DNA of 64,000 nt from positions 112,530,001-112,594,000 of the forward strand of contig JBITNC010000001.1 in assembly GCA_050084985.1 (NCBI GenBank), in the 5' to 3' direction. Position numbers and translations under genes: made by a program. The stretch is from Nageia nagi. Taxonomy: Eukaryota > Pinophyta. Positions 47,652 to 58,098 of the stretch are shown here, piece by piece (the first letter of the stretch is position 1; each line of letters opens with the position of its first letter). The notes below the pieces were generated by a model. That model saw only the letters and a list, made by a program, of their open reading frames with translations, did not search any database and had not been told where the DNA came from.

Positions 47652-48942
47652 TCTTTACTGATCCTTTCATCAAAGTTGCAAGTCCTTTCTTAACACACCA
47701 AGAGTGTGAGGTAAACTCAAATGAGCATCCTTTCCTTGTAATTTGAATCACGGAGATGAGATTCATCCTTAGTTTAGGCACATAAAAGACATTGTCAAGA
47801 GTCTTTCCATGAATCTTCACACTTCCTATTCCGTGAACATCAAGGACTGTATTATCACCTATCACAACTGCATCCTTTTTGTACTTATGAAAATTTTCAA
47901 ACTTATCTTTTTCATAACACATGTGATTAGTGCATCCTGTATCAACAATCCAATCATTTGAAATAGTTTGAGTCATTGAGTAGTAGGCAACAGAAGCAGC
48001 ATGCTTGTTCTTCTTTTTATTATTGAAATTTCTCACATTTGCATGTCCCTTTCCTTTTTGAGCAAATTTCTTTTTGCGACAATCATACTCTTTGTGCCCA
48101 AAGATGCCACAGAAGTTACAATTCCCATCAAACTTTTCTTGAGGTGTTGGATTGCTTGATCCTGGTTTATCATTCCTGTGCCTGTAGTTGCCATGATTGT
48201 TGTTGTTGTTGCCCTTTTTGTCAAACTTCCTGAAGGTAGATGAGGACTTGTGGTCTTTGTATTTGTAATGTTTGAACTTTTTCTTGAAAGGAGTTTTGGT
48301 TGCTCCTAGAGCAATGCTATGGTCCTTTGGAGAAAGGTTCAACATTTTCTTGTTCAAAGTTTCCTCATGCTTTAGAAGAAGTCTTGAAAGGTTATCAAGT
48401 GAGATGACATCTTCTTCATCATCGAGCCTTGTTTCCATAACTGTGATAAAGTTGCTGAACTTTGTAGTAAGGCTTTGTAGAATGATGAAGACCATGAACT
48501 CATCATTGATCCAGTTGCATCCACAACCAACCAGTTGTGTCCTGAGGTCAATGATTTTGTTTAAGTAGATGGAGGCACTTTCATCTTCACTTTGTCGATA
48601 CTGCAACAACTTTTGTAGAATGGTAAACCTCCTGGAAAATTTGGACCCAAGGTAGATTTTCTTTAACCTATCCCAAGCTTCCTTTGCTGAAGTTGATGAA
48701 GAAATCATGAGAAGGACATCATCTGAAACTGCACGGTATATCATAGAAGTTGCTAACTCATTCTTTGAGTTGTATACTTCAAGATCCTTCTCATCGGTAG
48801 GAGCAACCGCATCTTCACTAACTGTCTGCCATAGCTTTCTTGCTTGTAACTCGGCTTTCATACGTGGTTCCCATATTCCAAAGTTGGAACCATCGAGTAT
48901 GTGCTTGGGAACGAAGGTTTCAACCATTGCTACAAAAAACAA
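47611..48942 (-). CDS. gag: Copia gag-protease
   Basis: This intact frame of 443 codons contains the nucleocapsid precursor and protease. Residues ~10-200 form the Copia gag domain ('LDGSNFGIWEPRMKAEL' start, 'AKEAWDRLKKIY' centre). Residues 201-270 are a basic linker with an Asn-rich run. C275, C278, H283 and C288 form a CX2CX4HX4C zinc knuckle. Protease follows, with the active site D334-T-G. The second ATG (48,927), which fits the family's usual start 'MVETF', is a better start than the first. The frame runs out just after 'NDLYIV', where a deletion joins it out of frame to the integrase region. Gag could still be made and packaged. Confidence 0.93.
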   Translation of the reverse strand: MFFVAMVETFVPKHILDGSNFGIWEPRMKAELQARKLWQTVSEDAVAPTDEKDLEVYNSKNELATSMIYRAVSDDVLLMISSSTSAKEAWDRLKKIYLGSKFSRRFTILQKLLQYRQSEDESASIYLNKIIDLRTQLVGCGCNWINDEFMVFIILQSLTTKFSNFITVMETRLDDEEDVISLDNLSRLLLKHEETLNKKMLNLSPKDHSIALGATKTPFKKKFKHYKYKDHKSSSTFRKFDKKGNNNNNHGNYRHRNDKPGSSNPTPQEKFDGNCNFCGIFGHKEYDCRKKKFAQKGKGHANVRNFNNKKKNKHAASVAYYSMTQTISNDWIVDTGCTNHMCYEKDKFENFHKYKKDAVVIGDNTVLDVHGIGSVKIHGKTLDNVFYVPKLRMNLISVIQITRKGCSFEFTSHSWCVKKGLATLMKGSVKNDLYIVVHSREDA

Positions 48943-48950
48943 TAAATATG
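48930..48950 (-). other. Candidate 3' splice site before gag start
   Basis: On the minus strand a pyrimidine-rich tract (TTTATTGTTTTTTGTAG) ends in AG two bases before the gag ATG at 48,927. A spliced leader would explain how ribosomes avoid the 3-kb leader. No donor site could be chosen confidently, so this is a suggestion. Confidence 0.3.
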
Positions 48951-49720
48951 CAATAAGAATGTAAACTTTTACAATTTTTCATCTATACATATAAAACATC
49001 TAATAAGCAAACATGTCCCACATGTGTAAACTCATTAACCACGATCCATAGAAGGATAAAGTTGGGGTTGTTTTCTTGTATAGAATTAGGCCTTCACCTG
49101 GATGCCCGCAAGGTGGAGCCCAGGTACTACCAGTCCTCAACCAGTTCACCTTGGTCAGTGATATACTCTCACAAGGAGAAGTACTTACTATTTTCCAAGG
49201 ATCCGACGTATCTTGGACGGCCATTTTAATTATCTTGATTAAGGGTTTCAGTTTTCCTCCTAGGTTATCAGGATAATCCCTGAATGGACGTGCGGACATG
49301 TGGTATCACTACACACATGCCTGTCCACCTAATAGAGTTATGTCCAATCCAACAGAGGTCTTAGGGGCAATTAAGACGGACTTACCACCACTTGGTTCTT
49401 CGGACTAAAAGGGCTCCAGTCTGCCCTGTCCTCACCTCATGGCTCCCCAAACAAGTCATGTTGTGGAAAATACGTGCGGATGTATTCATTTTAGGGGTTA
49501 CTTTTCACATTTTTGCGTATTGCAAGTATAAGCAAATGTGCAAAAAAATATAAAGTAAGGTGAAAAATACTCCATCCACACAAACTTGAAACCTTAAAAA
49601 GGCCAAAAATTGAGTCCAATGGGTTTTGTTCTAACCCCTAAAGGACTTTTACATTGTTCATATTTTTCTCAAAGCACTTAATGAATTAAACATAAGAACT
49701 AAGTCCTACTTAGTATTTAA

Positions 49721-49948
49721 TTCATAACATGCATTGTATCATGACTTAAAAATTTAAGTAAGCATGCATCATGCATTAAAAATTTAAGTCCTAAGCATAC
49801 TTAGTCTTCAAACAAGATACATGCATCTAGATAATTCATAACATGCATTGTATCATGACTTAAAAATTTAAGTAAGCATGCATTATGCATTAAAAATTTA
49901 AGTCCTAAGCATACTTAGTCTTCAAATTAGATAAATGCATCTAGATAA
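49721..49948. repeat. 114-bp tandem duplication in the Copia leader
   Basis: Two adjacent units begin 'ttcataacatgcattg' at 49,721 and 49,835 and differ at only a few bases. Each has two copies of 'aaaaatttaagt' and a CATGCAT-rich core. Confidence 0.9.
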
Positions 49949-50769
49949 AATTTAAGTAAAAAATTTATACCAAGGCCCCCCTGTGGTTACTTAAAGTTTT
50001 ATCCGTAGAGAACCAACTTGTATGCTAAGACTTGTCTTATAAGTGATGTATTTTAAGTAAAAAAATTCCCTTATTTACTTAAAAAAATAGCATACTTTAG
50101 ACTAAATTACTATGCATGTGCACCTGTTAATGAAGCATTTAAATTTGGAGGAGAAAATAAGAAATTATTTTAAGTGCTCCTAAGTGCATTTAATGGGAGC
50201 AATTGACTTGTAAAAAATTAAATGCCTAAGAAGTATGTGTGCAAGTTGGAATAGGAGACCCATACCCCAATTTTTAAATGCTTTGGAATGCTTGGTCTAC
50301 CTGATGAACTAAAAAAAATGCCTAAGTCAATAAGCATTAAATGCTTAGTAGGTGGAAAAAAAATATGAACCCCCCTTGTTCTTCCACCAAAAAATACGTT
50401 GCTTTTGGGAAGTGCAAATATGGAGGTGGTCAAAAAACAAAACTAAGGCATTTAAGGTGACTTGGAAGGAGTGGGCAGCCATCAACCTTGACCAGGGAAG
50501 GAGGATGACGATATGGAGGCTTAGAAGACATCCAAGGGAGGTGTTGGGAAGGAAGAGGAAGGAGAGTGCATTTAGAGGACGGGTGATAATGTGCACAGGC
50601 TGACAAATCTCTCTAGCCTGGTCAGGAAAGCCAGTGGGTGCATATCTAGCGAGGAGGAGAGGGCAGAAGATGACAAATCTCTCTGTGTTTTGTGCAAACC
50701 CTGCGTGTAGTCTGCAGCATGGCATGGGGTTAAATAAGTTACAGACGTGCAGGGAGGAGGAAGACGTGG

Positions 50770-51005
50770 AGGCGGATGGGAGGCGGTCGTGTGACGAAGG
50801 TGGCTCGCGCGGAGGAGGAGCGCGCGGTGGCCGCACGGTGGGAGGTGGCCGCGCGGAGGAGGAGGAGGCGTAGGTGGTCGCGGGGGTGGAGCCGCGCGGT
50901 GGCCGCACGGTGGGAGGTGGCCGCACGGTGGCCGCGCCATGGGAGGTGGCCGCGCGGTGGCCGCGCCGTGGGAGGTGGCCGTGCGCGTGCGGGGGAGAAT
51001 GCCCC
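50770..51005. repeat. GC-rich minisatellite in the Copia leader
   Basis: The plus strand repeats variants of GGCCGCGCGGTGGCC and GTGGGAGGTGGCCGC, with GAGGAGGAG spacers. It is the only strongly GC-rich stretch in the window. Overlapping Pro/Arg-rich ORFs on both strands (for example 50,572-50,940 minus) are products of the repeat and not genes. Confidence 0.85.
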
Positions 51006-51026
51006 CGCGTGTTTTAAAAAATTTGA

Positions 51027-51040
51027 CCCCCCCCCCCCCC
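51027..51040. repeat. C14 homopolymer
   Basis: Fourteen C on the plus strand (14 G in the element's sense). Shorter C runs follow near 51,084 and 51,150. Confidence 0.9.
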
Positions 51041-51358
51041 GATTTTTATTAATATTTATTTTGATTTAATTTTTATAATTTGGACCCCCCAAATGTAAAC
51101 ATAAATATTTATTTATTGTGATTTTAAATAATTTAAAAAAAAACGTGAACCCCCGTTTTGAAACAGTTTATATATATATATTTTTTTTAAACAGTTTGTT
51201 TTTAAAAATATATATATATAGGTTGGATTATTGTAAACAAATTAAAAAATATATATTTTTGATTGAAAAAAAATATATATATATAATTGTGTTTGGATTA
51301 GTGTAAACCAAATAAAATTATATATAGATATATATTTTGATTATGTTTAACCAAAAAA

Positions 51359-51363
<5 letters not shown>

Positions 51364-51416
<53 letters not shown>

Positions 51417-51428
51417 ATATATATATAT

Positions 51429-51471
<43 letters not shown>
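51364..51471. repeat. Long (AT)n tract
   Basis: About 108 bases of near-pure AT dinucleotide, broken by three AATAT interruptions. It is flanked on the left by further TATATA/poly-T tracts back to about 51,170. Confidence 0.97.
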
Positions 51472-51475
<4 letters not shown>

Positions 51476-51951
51476 TTGAGCCTTAGCACATATTATTGTG
51501 CCTCTTAAAAAAAATTGTCCTCCTCTTTATTTCAACAATAAAATACTTTTTTTTGTTTTGATATTGTTCACAAAAGACTTTGCAAAACAAATCTTTTCAA
51601 TAAGATGCTAGCATAATATATTTTTGCTCAAAAGAAAAAACAAAATTTTCTTTGTATATTAAAATTAGATTACTAACATAAAAGTTTGTTAGTAAGAAGA
51701 GAATAGCAAAAATATATTATGGTATTGTTAAGACATTAAGCTAGCATAATCATACAAAAGATTAGTATCATAATGAACTTTGTTAAAGAAGGATAGAAGG
51801 TTATACCTTTGCAAACCTTTTACCTCACAATGAAGAATGAAGATCTCCAAAGTTGAGAAGGATGAAGCACTTCCAAGATGTAGCTTCCACACCAAAAGAG
51901 CTTTCACAACAAGGAGAGCTTCAACACAAAGAAGTAGAGCTTCCACAACAA

Positions 51952-51964
51952 GGCTCTGATACCA
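51952..51964 (-). other. Copia primer-binding site (initiator Met tRNA)
   Basis: On the minus strand this reads TGGTATCAGAGCC, the standard complement of the 3' end of plant initiator tRNA-Met, two bases from the 5' LTR. It confirms the element's orientation. Confidence 0.95.
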
Positions 51965-51966
51965 AA

Positions 51967-52474
51967 TGAAGGATTTGAACTAGATCTAAACAAATCCTCT
52001 AGGACCTTAGACTAGGAAACTCAAGTGTACACAAGATAACACATCTATAATTCTAAGAACATCATTCACACAATATGACACCAATATAATGTGGTTCCTC
52101 CCTCCTTGGGAGTACATCCACAACTAGCTCTCTTATTCTCAAATCTATGTCTCTCTTACAACTATTCTCTAGCTCTCTCCTACACAACCAAGTAGAGTAA
52201 TCTTACTCAAAACTTAGATATGTTTACATGAGGAGAGGCCCTCTATTTATAGGTTGAGAGCACCTCCCTAACCTTCCTTTAACCCAAGGGTAAGGTTAGG
52301 GTTACATTAAATGTACCACCAAACTTCAACCTACCAACTAACTCCTTTGGTAAAGTCAAAGTCTATACATTAAAGAATTCTATTAATCTCTTAAGGTATC
52401 TACATACCCTTAAGTGATTAATTGAATTTACAAGGAGTTTAGATATTCACAATATTTCATTACAAATTCTAACA
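51967..52474 (-). repeat. Copia 5' LTR
   Basis: 508 bp, indistinguishable by eye from 43,838-44,345. It carries the promoter on the minus strand. Confidence 0.97.
52241..52253 (-). promoter_or_regulatory. TATA box in Copia 5' LTR
   Basis: CCTATAAATAGAG on the minus strand is a near-ideal plant TATA element, placed in the middle of the LTR so that transcription would start about 30 bases on, within the LTR. Confidence 0.7.
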
Positions 52475-55300
52475 CTCCACCTTAGGGCTTTAGAGCAAGA
52501 TGATGAGCTCCAGCAAGCATCTAATGATACTATGCCTATGTCAACCTATGGAAGATCTCTTCTTAGGCTTGGAGAGACTCATGACCTCATCATTCTATAT
52601 GGTATTGCTTGATTCCACCACTCTTTTCATCACACATGTTTTCCTCATCCAAGTGGATCCAATGTTGTGGATTACATCCTTGCTAGCCCCCCAATTATCT
52701 CCCTATACCATACCTTTCATCTAGCCCCTTGTCTCCCCTTGGTTGACCATGCCCACCTGACACTTTTGCTCATGAAATTCCCTTATCACCCCCTTGTCAA
52801 CCCATCACCCCACCCCCCACACACTTCATACAATCATCCACTTTTATAGGGCTCTTACCCCTAATTATAGCTTTGTCCTAAAATAAAAACTTCCACAAAT
52901 GCACTCTTTTTCCTCCATCAATGATCAAATGCTTTTCCTTTCCAAGACCCTACACTCCACTATCATTCAAACTTTCCCTCACACCATACACCCTCTACCC
53001 TACCCCTAATGTCTTGCCATTCCTTGATGAACCAATGGTTCAATGTGGAATGTAAATCTAGCCACATCCAACTCAAACAGGCCATCGCCTTTGCAAGCCC
53101 CCTTCATGTCATCCATTCCCTACACCACTCTTATCATCATCTCTTGAGGACCAAGAAGTGCTACTTCTTGGCTAAAAGACAACAAGAAATCATCTTGACC
53201 CCAAATCTTTCTAGCATTCTTTTTCATCCAAAAGACATCAAACTAGCTACATCACCTTACAAGATTGGAGCAATTATGCCTATTGGCTCTACATTGATAC
53301 CCACCACATCCCTTCACTTGTTATCCCTTGCCCTTCCTCCTTTGACTTCTTTTTCCCTACCCTCATCCATAAAGCCATCCTTAAGCTTAGTTCTAGGAAA
53401 GTGCCTAACATTGAAAACCTTCAAGCTAAATATCTCGAGCACACTAGTTCCATCATGTCCCCCTTCCTCTCCTATCTCTTCAACACCATCATTTGCACTG
53501 GCTTCCCCACTCCTTGGACCTTGAACATTATCAACCCCAACATCAAATCAAGTGATCCTTATGATCCAAGCAATTATCACACCATTATGACTGGACACAC
53601 TATAACCAAGCTTAATGCCACCATTCTCAAGGACTACACATCTCAGTTGGTAGACACTAGAGGCTTTAGGGTAGGAGCATAGGTAAGTTTCTACAAATAT
53701 CACTACACCATAGACCACATCCTCACTCTTTGTGCAATTATTAAGGAGGCTAAGTTCTTGAAGTCCCTAGTTTTCAGTTATTTTGTAGATTTCAGGAAGG
53801 CTTTTGATACTTTCCTACATCACAAACTCATAGATAAACTTAAACAATTGGGGATCCTCGAGCTCGGCCTTACAACCATCTTGACACTATACGAGTTGAT
53901 TTTAAGGAGGGTGCATACTATAGGTCTATTTAAGGTAATTCATAGCACCATCAAGGTGAAGCAGGGTTGCCTGCTTTCTCTGACTCTCTTTAGTCTCTAT
54001 ATTGATGAGTTTGAGTCACTTATACTCAATACTGCAAGCATCAACATCAAGTGTCTTCTCTACAATACTCATATTCCCATCCTCCTCTTTGTTGATGATA
54101 TTGTAGTACTCTCAAACATTGCAAAGGGTTTGCAAAGTTTGATGGATACCCTCAATTTATTCAGCACTAGATAGGACTTAGTCGTTAATTTCAATAAAAC
54201 CAATATTGTGATCTTCAACACCATGAAGGCCATTATTGATCATACTCAAATCACTTACAAGGGTAGAGCTATTGAGATTGCCACATCTTACACCTACTTA
54301 GGGGTGCTCTTCATGGGACCTTGATTCTTTATGTGAGCGATAGCCCAACCCAAACTACAACGAGGATATGTAGCAATTTCCTCCCTGGAGAGACAGAGTG
54401 TCTAGCTCCATCTCTAGGATATCCCATCCAAGCTCTAGTTATTCCACACTTTGGTCACTCCCACAATGTTATATGGTTCCAAGGTTTGGGGCCTTAGCTT
54501 GAGGAGCTCAAATTGGGCCACAATTGAGAGGATCTTTGTTGGCACTCTATCTCACTCTATTCAAAGTAAGAGGTCTCTTTTGCACCATATTATGCTAGCA
54601 GAGTATGGCTACCAACCTTTATAAATACGATCCCTTACATTGATGATTCTTTTTTTCGACTCCACACATTTGCTTGTACTAGTAGAGATGACTAACTCCC
54701 CTTCAAAGCCTTGGTGTCATCCATGGACTTGACAGCTCAAGGTTGTTGCTAGTGTTAGTTATTTGAGGTCTCTGAGGTATTGCAGTGCTTCCTATTTTCC
54801 TCATACCAATTTCCTATACCTTAGGGGGACACACACAAAGACCCATATGATATGTTGGCTTTAATCAAAGACATGCTTTTACAAGGCCTATATTCAGTGC
54901 ACTTGGGTAACCCCCCAACCTCCCCTCACACCTAAGTTGTTACACTGCTCTCATCACTTCTTGAGTCTTAATAGAGGGTTGATTCGACCTCTTGATTATG
55001 TTAGTCTACATCTCCCTCTTTGCTTGCAAATAGTTTTAGGCCAATTTAGAGTGTGCTCCCAACAGCTTCAAATCGAGATTGATCACCATTTGGCATTAAC
55101 CCCTATATTATTTTTTTGTTTGACTATTTATTTCCTTTTAGGGACTAGCTCCTATATTGTTCTTAAGATTTTATAGTTTGCTTTGAGTGAGGGCTATTGA
55201 GCCCCTCATGTTGCTTTAGACTTATATACCCTTCACTCCCATTGATCGCTTTTGGTCATTTATGGACATTAATATAATTTCTTTATTTCTTTATTTTTTG
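52475..55300 (+). mobile_element. LINE: endonuclease end and reverse transcriptase, decayed
   Basis: The plus strand continues the LINE split by the Copia. First comes the end of the endonuclease domain ('SGSNVVDYILA', then a 'VDHAHLTLLL' stretch in place of the usual SDH). Next are a linker (53,009-53,330) and reverse transcriptase: 'NYHTIMTGH' and 'TIDHILTL' (53,401-53,760), FVDFRKAFD (53,782-53,808), 'VKQGCLLSLTLFSLYIDE' near 53,960, and the catalytic FVDD (54,088-54,099). After that come 'NKTNIVIFN' and the C-terminal 'LYGSKVWG' near 54,470. TAG at 53,680, further stops and a frameshift after 54,170 disable it. It ends in LINE-type 3' sequence near 55,290 ('ggtcatttatggacattaat'). Confidence 0.85.
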
Positions 55301-56999
55301 TTATCATTTTTTACTATATGATATGATTGATGAGATAATGAGGAGCTTTCCCTTTAGAAGGGGATTGTTGATGATGTAGGTCTGTAAGAGTTGAATACAT
55401 GTTGAAGAGTGTAGAGAGTAATGTGCATATGAATTTATAGTACATAAAATATGCATTGTGTACTTCAATCTCCCTTCTTGACAAAGTTGAGTGAGAGTGA
55501 TATTCATATCATTTTGGTGGGTAAGTGATGATATTGTATGATTTTTAAAATAAAAGCAATACAATACCATCGCCTTTAAGAGAAAAGGAGGTGGAGGTGG
55601 TATTATGGCCATCTATTTCTATTTATACCTCTATCAATATATGATTCGATTGTAAAGAGTGAATAGGGAGATAATTTCTTTCACAAAATTGAGGAAGTGG
55701 GAATTTTTCAAGTGATAGTGGTGCCTACATGTCCAAGAAGAATAACTAATGCTTCTCATAATGATTTATCCTACAAATGATGCAATAAGATTTACTCATG
55801 TTATTAGTATTTACAACCCTCATTCACTAGACCTGCATACAAGTAGAACACATATAAAGGTTATGTATTTAGGGTTAGTTCCAAGTGATTCATTAGATCA
55901 AAGAGTTTGAGGGAATCATTGTGTATTCTTCCATATTTTGCATACATGACTATTAGATCACTCACAACCATAACATTCAATGAAAAACTATTTTCATCTA
56001 CTCTTTAATGGAATTGCGTGATAAGATGAAAAAAATTATATATATATATATATATGCAAAATGTAAAAGAATACAAGGTCATAGACTGTGGAAGAATACT
56101 TGCTTAAACCTCATCTCATCTTACCAAATTCCCCATTCTCTCCTCTAACCCCTCGACTGATAAACTCAAAAAGTTGAGAACATTCTAAGTACACACCTAA
56201 GTTCAACCTCAAATGTTCCTTTATTTTTTATTTTTTTTTTAATTTTCACTAAGATATGGTTTTTCATCATCTCCTTATATTTTTTAGGGATGGTTTCAAA
56301 TCACCTCATGAAAAATGCCACTAAAACCTAAAACTGAGGTGATTTTTAACTACCTCCCCAAAACTACCTCAAATTGCCCACCCCCAAAGCCAATTTTTGG
56401 TCTAGTGACATATGAATGCAAGGAAAAAAGTTGCAAACCATTTTCTCTTGCTATTACTATGTAAAATTAATAAAATCTACAATGTGCATCCAATATTTAT
56501 GCATCAACACATCTAACTCTATATAATGAGGTACTTCGCCCATTTAAACAAGCTTTAAGTAAGGCAATTGAGTGTGTTACACTCCCAAAAAATGTTAACA
56601 AAATTTAATGAAGTGCCCAACAAGATCAAAGAATAGTACATGTGATCATGTTTGAGTATAAAATCAAATCTGAATAATCTAAGATCATATTTAAATCATT
56701 AACTGCTCATCTACATTCCTACTAAAAGAAATAAATGTTAGTATTAGTGAGCATGCAAGGTACCTAGAGGCAAGTTGGCATTAGGGGTGGAGAAGTTAAA
56801 TGTGTCATCAAAAGTCAAATCAATCATCTATCAATGATGTTAGAAGGAAATTAAGGTGTATACTTGGTAATTGAGGAGAGTGGTGAATGCATTATCAAAT
56901 TACTCGCCATTACTAAAAGTAAAAAATACCAAACATACTATGCCATCTCTTGATGATACTACAAAGTAAAAACACCAAACCATGAAAATTAATTTCTTT
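55301..56999. other. Interval with PPR scrap, otherwise no gene
   Basis: Apart from the PPR fragment at 55,925-56,030 and a short TA microsatellite at about 56,036-56,056, nothing is recognisable. The minus-strand ORF at 55,304-55,612 has no family signature. Confidence 0.5.
55925..56030 (-). pseudogene. PPR fragment
   Basis: The minus strand reads 'FSLNVMVVSDLIVMYAKYGRI', matching the equivalent PPR segment at 41,060-41,150. Only about 30 codons are present. Confidence 0.6.
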
Positions 57000-57900
57000 C
57001 AACTAAGCCTTCTTTATGGATGTGAAGTTTAGGGACCTAGCTTGAGAGACTCTAATTGGGCTCATATTGGGAGGGTTTTGGTCAACATGATCTTAAGATC
57101 CATTCAAATCAAAAGAAATATCTCACACTCTATCATTTTGATTGATTTTGATACATATCCTGTACTGGCTCTTGTAGTGTTCCACATTATCAAGCTTTTG
57201 AATCATATCCATCATATGCTTTCAATGGCTCCAACTCAAAGAGATGCCCTCTCTTGGTGCTTAAATCCTTAATGCAACTTGCAAGTAAAGGTATTTGATG
57301 ATATTAGTACTCAAAAATCACCTCTCTCTTATGATCTATAGACTTGTATATGAAACAACTCTCTCAGCTCCTAGATAGGACATCTAATCCTTCTACTATA
57401 GTTATCAACAAAAAGATCATGAAGGAAATCTATTTAGCTTACTTGAGGACAATGTGGATTGAACTAGAAAAATTGCTTTTACTAAAGCTCTTGCATTATC
57501 TTCAAGTTTTCATAAAATTAGAGAATGCTTTTATTTTTATCCTTGATTATATTAGGCTACACATATCATATGATCTTCATTTCTCCCTTTATCAAATAAG
57601 GGTTTTTCTCACCAACTCTATATTGAAACAAACCACCATATCCTCAGAGACTAATGTATATTCAAACTATATAACATGAAACCAAAGTTTGAAGAGCATT
57701 TCATATTCATTTTCTTAATCTACTATGAAATTTGAGGTTAGTTTCATTTCTTATTCAAGGGTTCCCACTAGTTGCGTATTGAAACAAATCATCACCTCCT
57801 TAGAGATCAATGTATTTGTAGATTATGCAATCTTGATGTGGAATTCGAGGAGCATTTTATTTCACTTATTTTATATACTATGAGATACAAGGTAGATATT
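57000..57900 (+). mobile_element. Second LINE, C-terminal fragment
   Basis: A plus-strand frame begins with the LINE motif LYGCEV at about 57,011-57,028, then 'NWAHIGRVLV'. It passes through a stretch of Leu/Ile-rich sequence and reaches a cysteine-rich tail with 'CRLCNLDVEFEEHFI' near 57,815-57,860, the usual terminal zinc-binding motif of this LINE type. A partial duplication (57,600-57,720 with 57,730-57,870) and several stops break it. The catalytic region is absent. Confidence 0.75.
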
Positions 57901-58098
57901 ATTGCTTACTCAGCAACACACCTACACTAAAATCTTGGATTAATTATGAAGAAAAGAGATGCATTGCCCTTTTCATTCGAGTTTTATTCAACCTCATAGA
58001 AAAACTACTTAGTAACAATTTGCAAAGGATAACATGATCCTGACATATCACTTCATTTTTCTAGCCTCCAAAAACCATGACCAAGAAATGCTAGGGTA
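57901..58098. other. LINE 3' region before the Gypsy element
   Basis: No frame is visible. It probably joins 63,705-64,000 as the 3' untranslated part of the LINE interrupted by the Gypsy derivative. Confidence 0.45.

Larger units (their letters stand above)
48951..51951 (-). other. Long Copia leader (about 3 kb)
   Basis: The DNA between the primer-binding site and gag is far longer than in ordinary Copia elements. From 5' to 3' on the minus strand it holds short Lys/Leu-rich frames, a long AT tract, a C14 run (G on the sense strand), a GC-rich minisatellite, a 114-bp direct duplication, and a more GC-balanced stretch at about 49,000-49,480. The last has 66-99-codon frames on both strands that match nothing I know. 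None of these frames looks like a conserved protein. Confidence 0.7.
43838..52474 (-). mobile_element. Young Ty1/Copia retrotransposon, 8,637 bp, pol broken
   Basis: This is a complete element by structure. It has 508-bp LTRs beginning TG and ending CA, a 5-base target duplication, a primer-binding site for initiator tRNA-Met, a polypurine tract, and gag-protease-integrase-reverse transcriptase-RNase H in Copia order. It is read on the minus strand, so the right LTR is the 5' LTR. The LTRs show no difference in my base-by-base reading, which implies a very recent insertion. The coding part has a deletion with frameshift and a nonsense codon, so the copy is not autonomous. It inserted into a LINE coding region. 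The very long leader (about 3 kb) and 3' repeats are unusual. Confidence 0.97.

Noticed and set aside
48039-48964. Plus-strand ORFs of 64-98 codons opposite the Copia gag
   Set aside because: Antisense shadows of gag-protease; no start context or domain of their own.
50345-50940. Pro/Arg-rich ORFs of 122-193 codons on the minus strand and Gly/Arg-rich ORFs on the plus strand
   Set aside because: They follow from the GC-rich minisatellite and its flanks, overlap one another in several frames, and show no domain.
51298-51489. Tyr-Ile repeat ORF in the AT tract
   Set aside because: It is a direct reading of (AT)n and not a gene.
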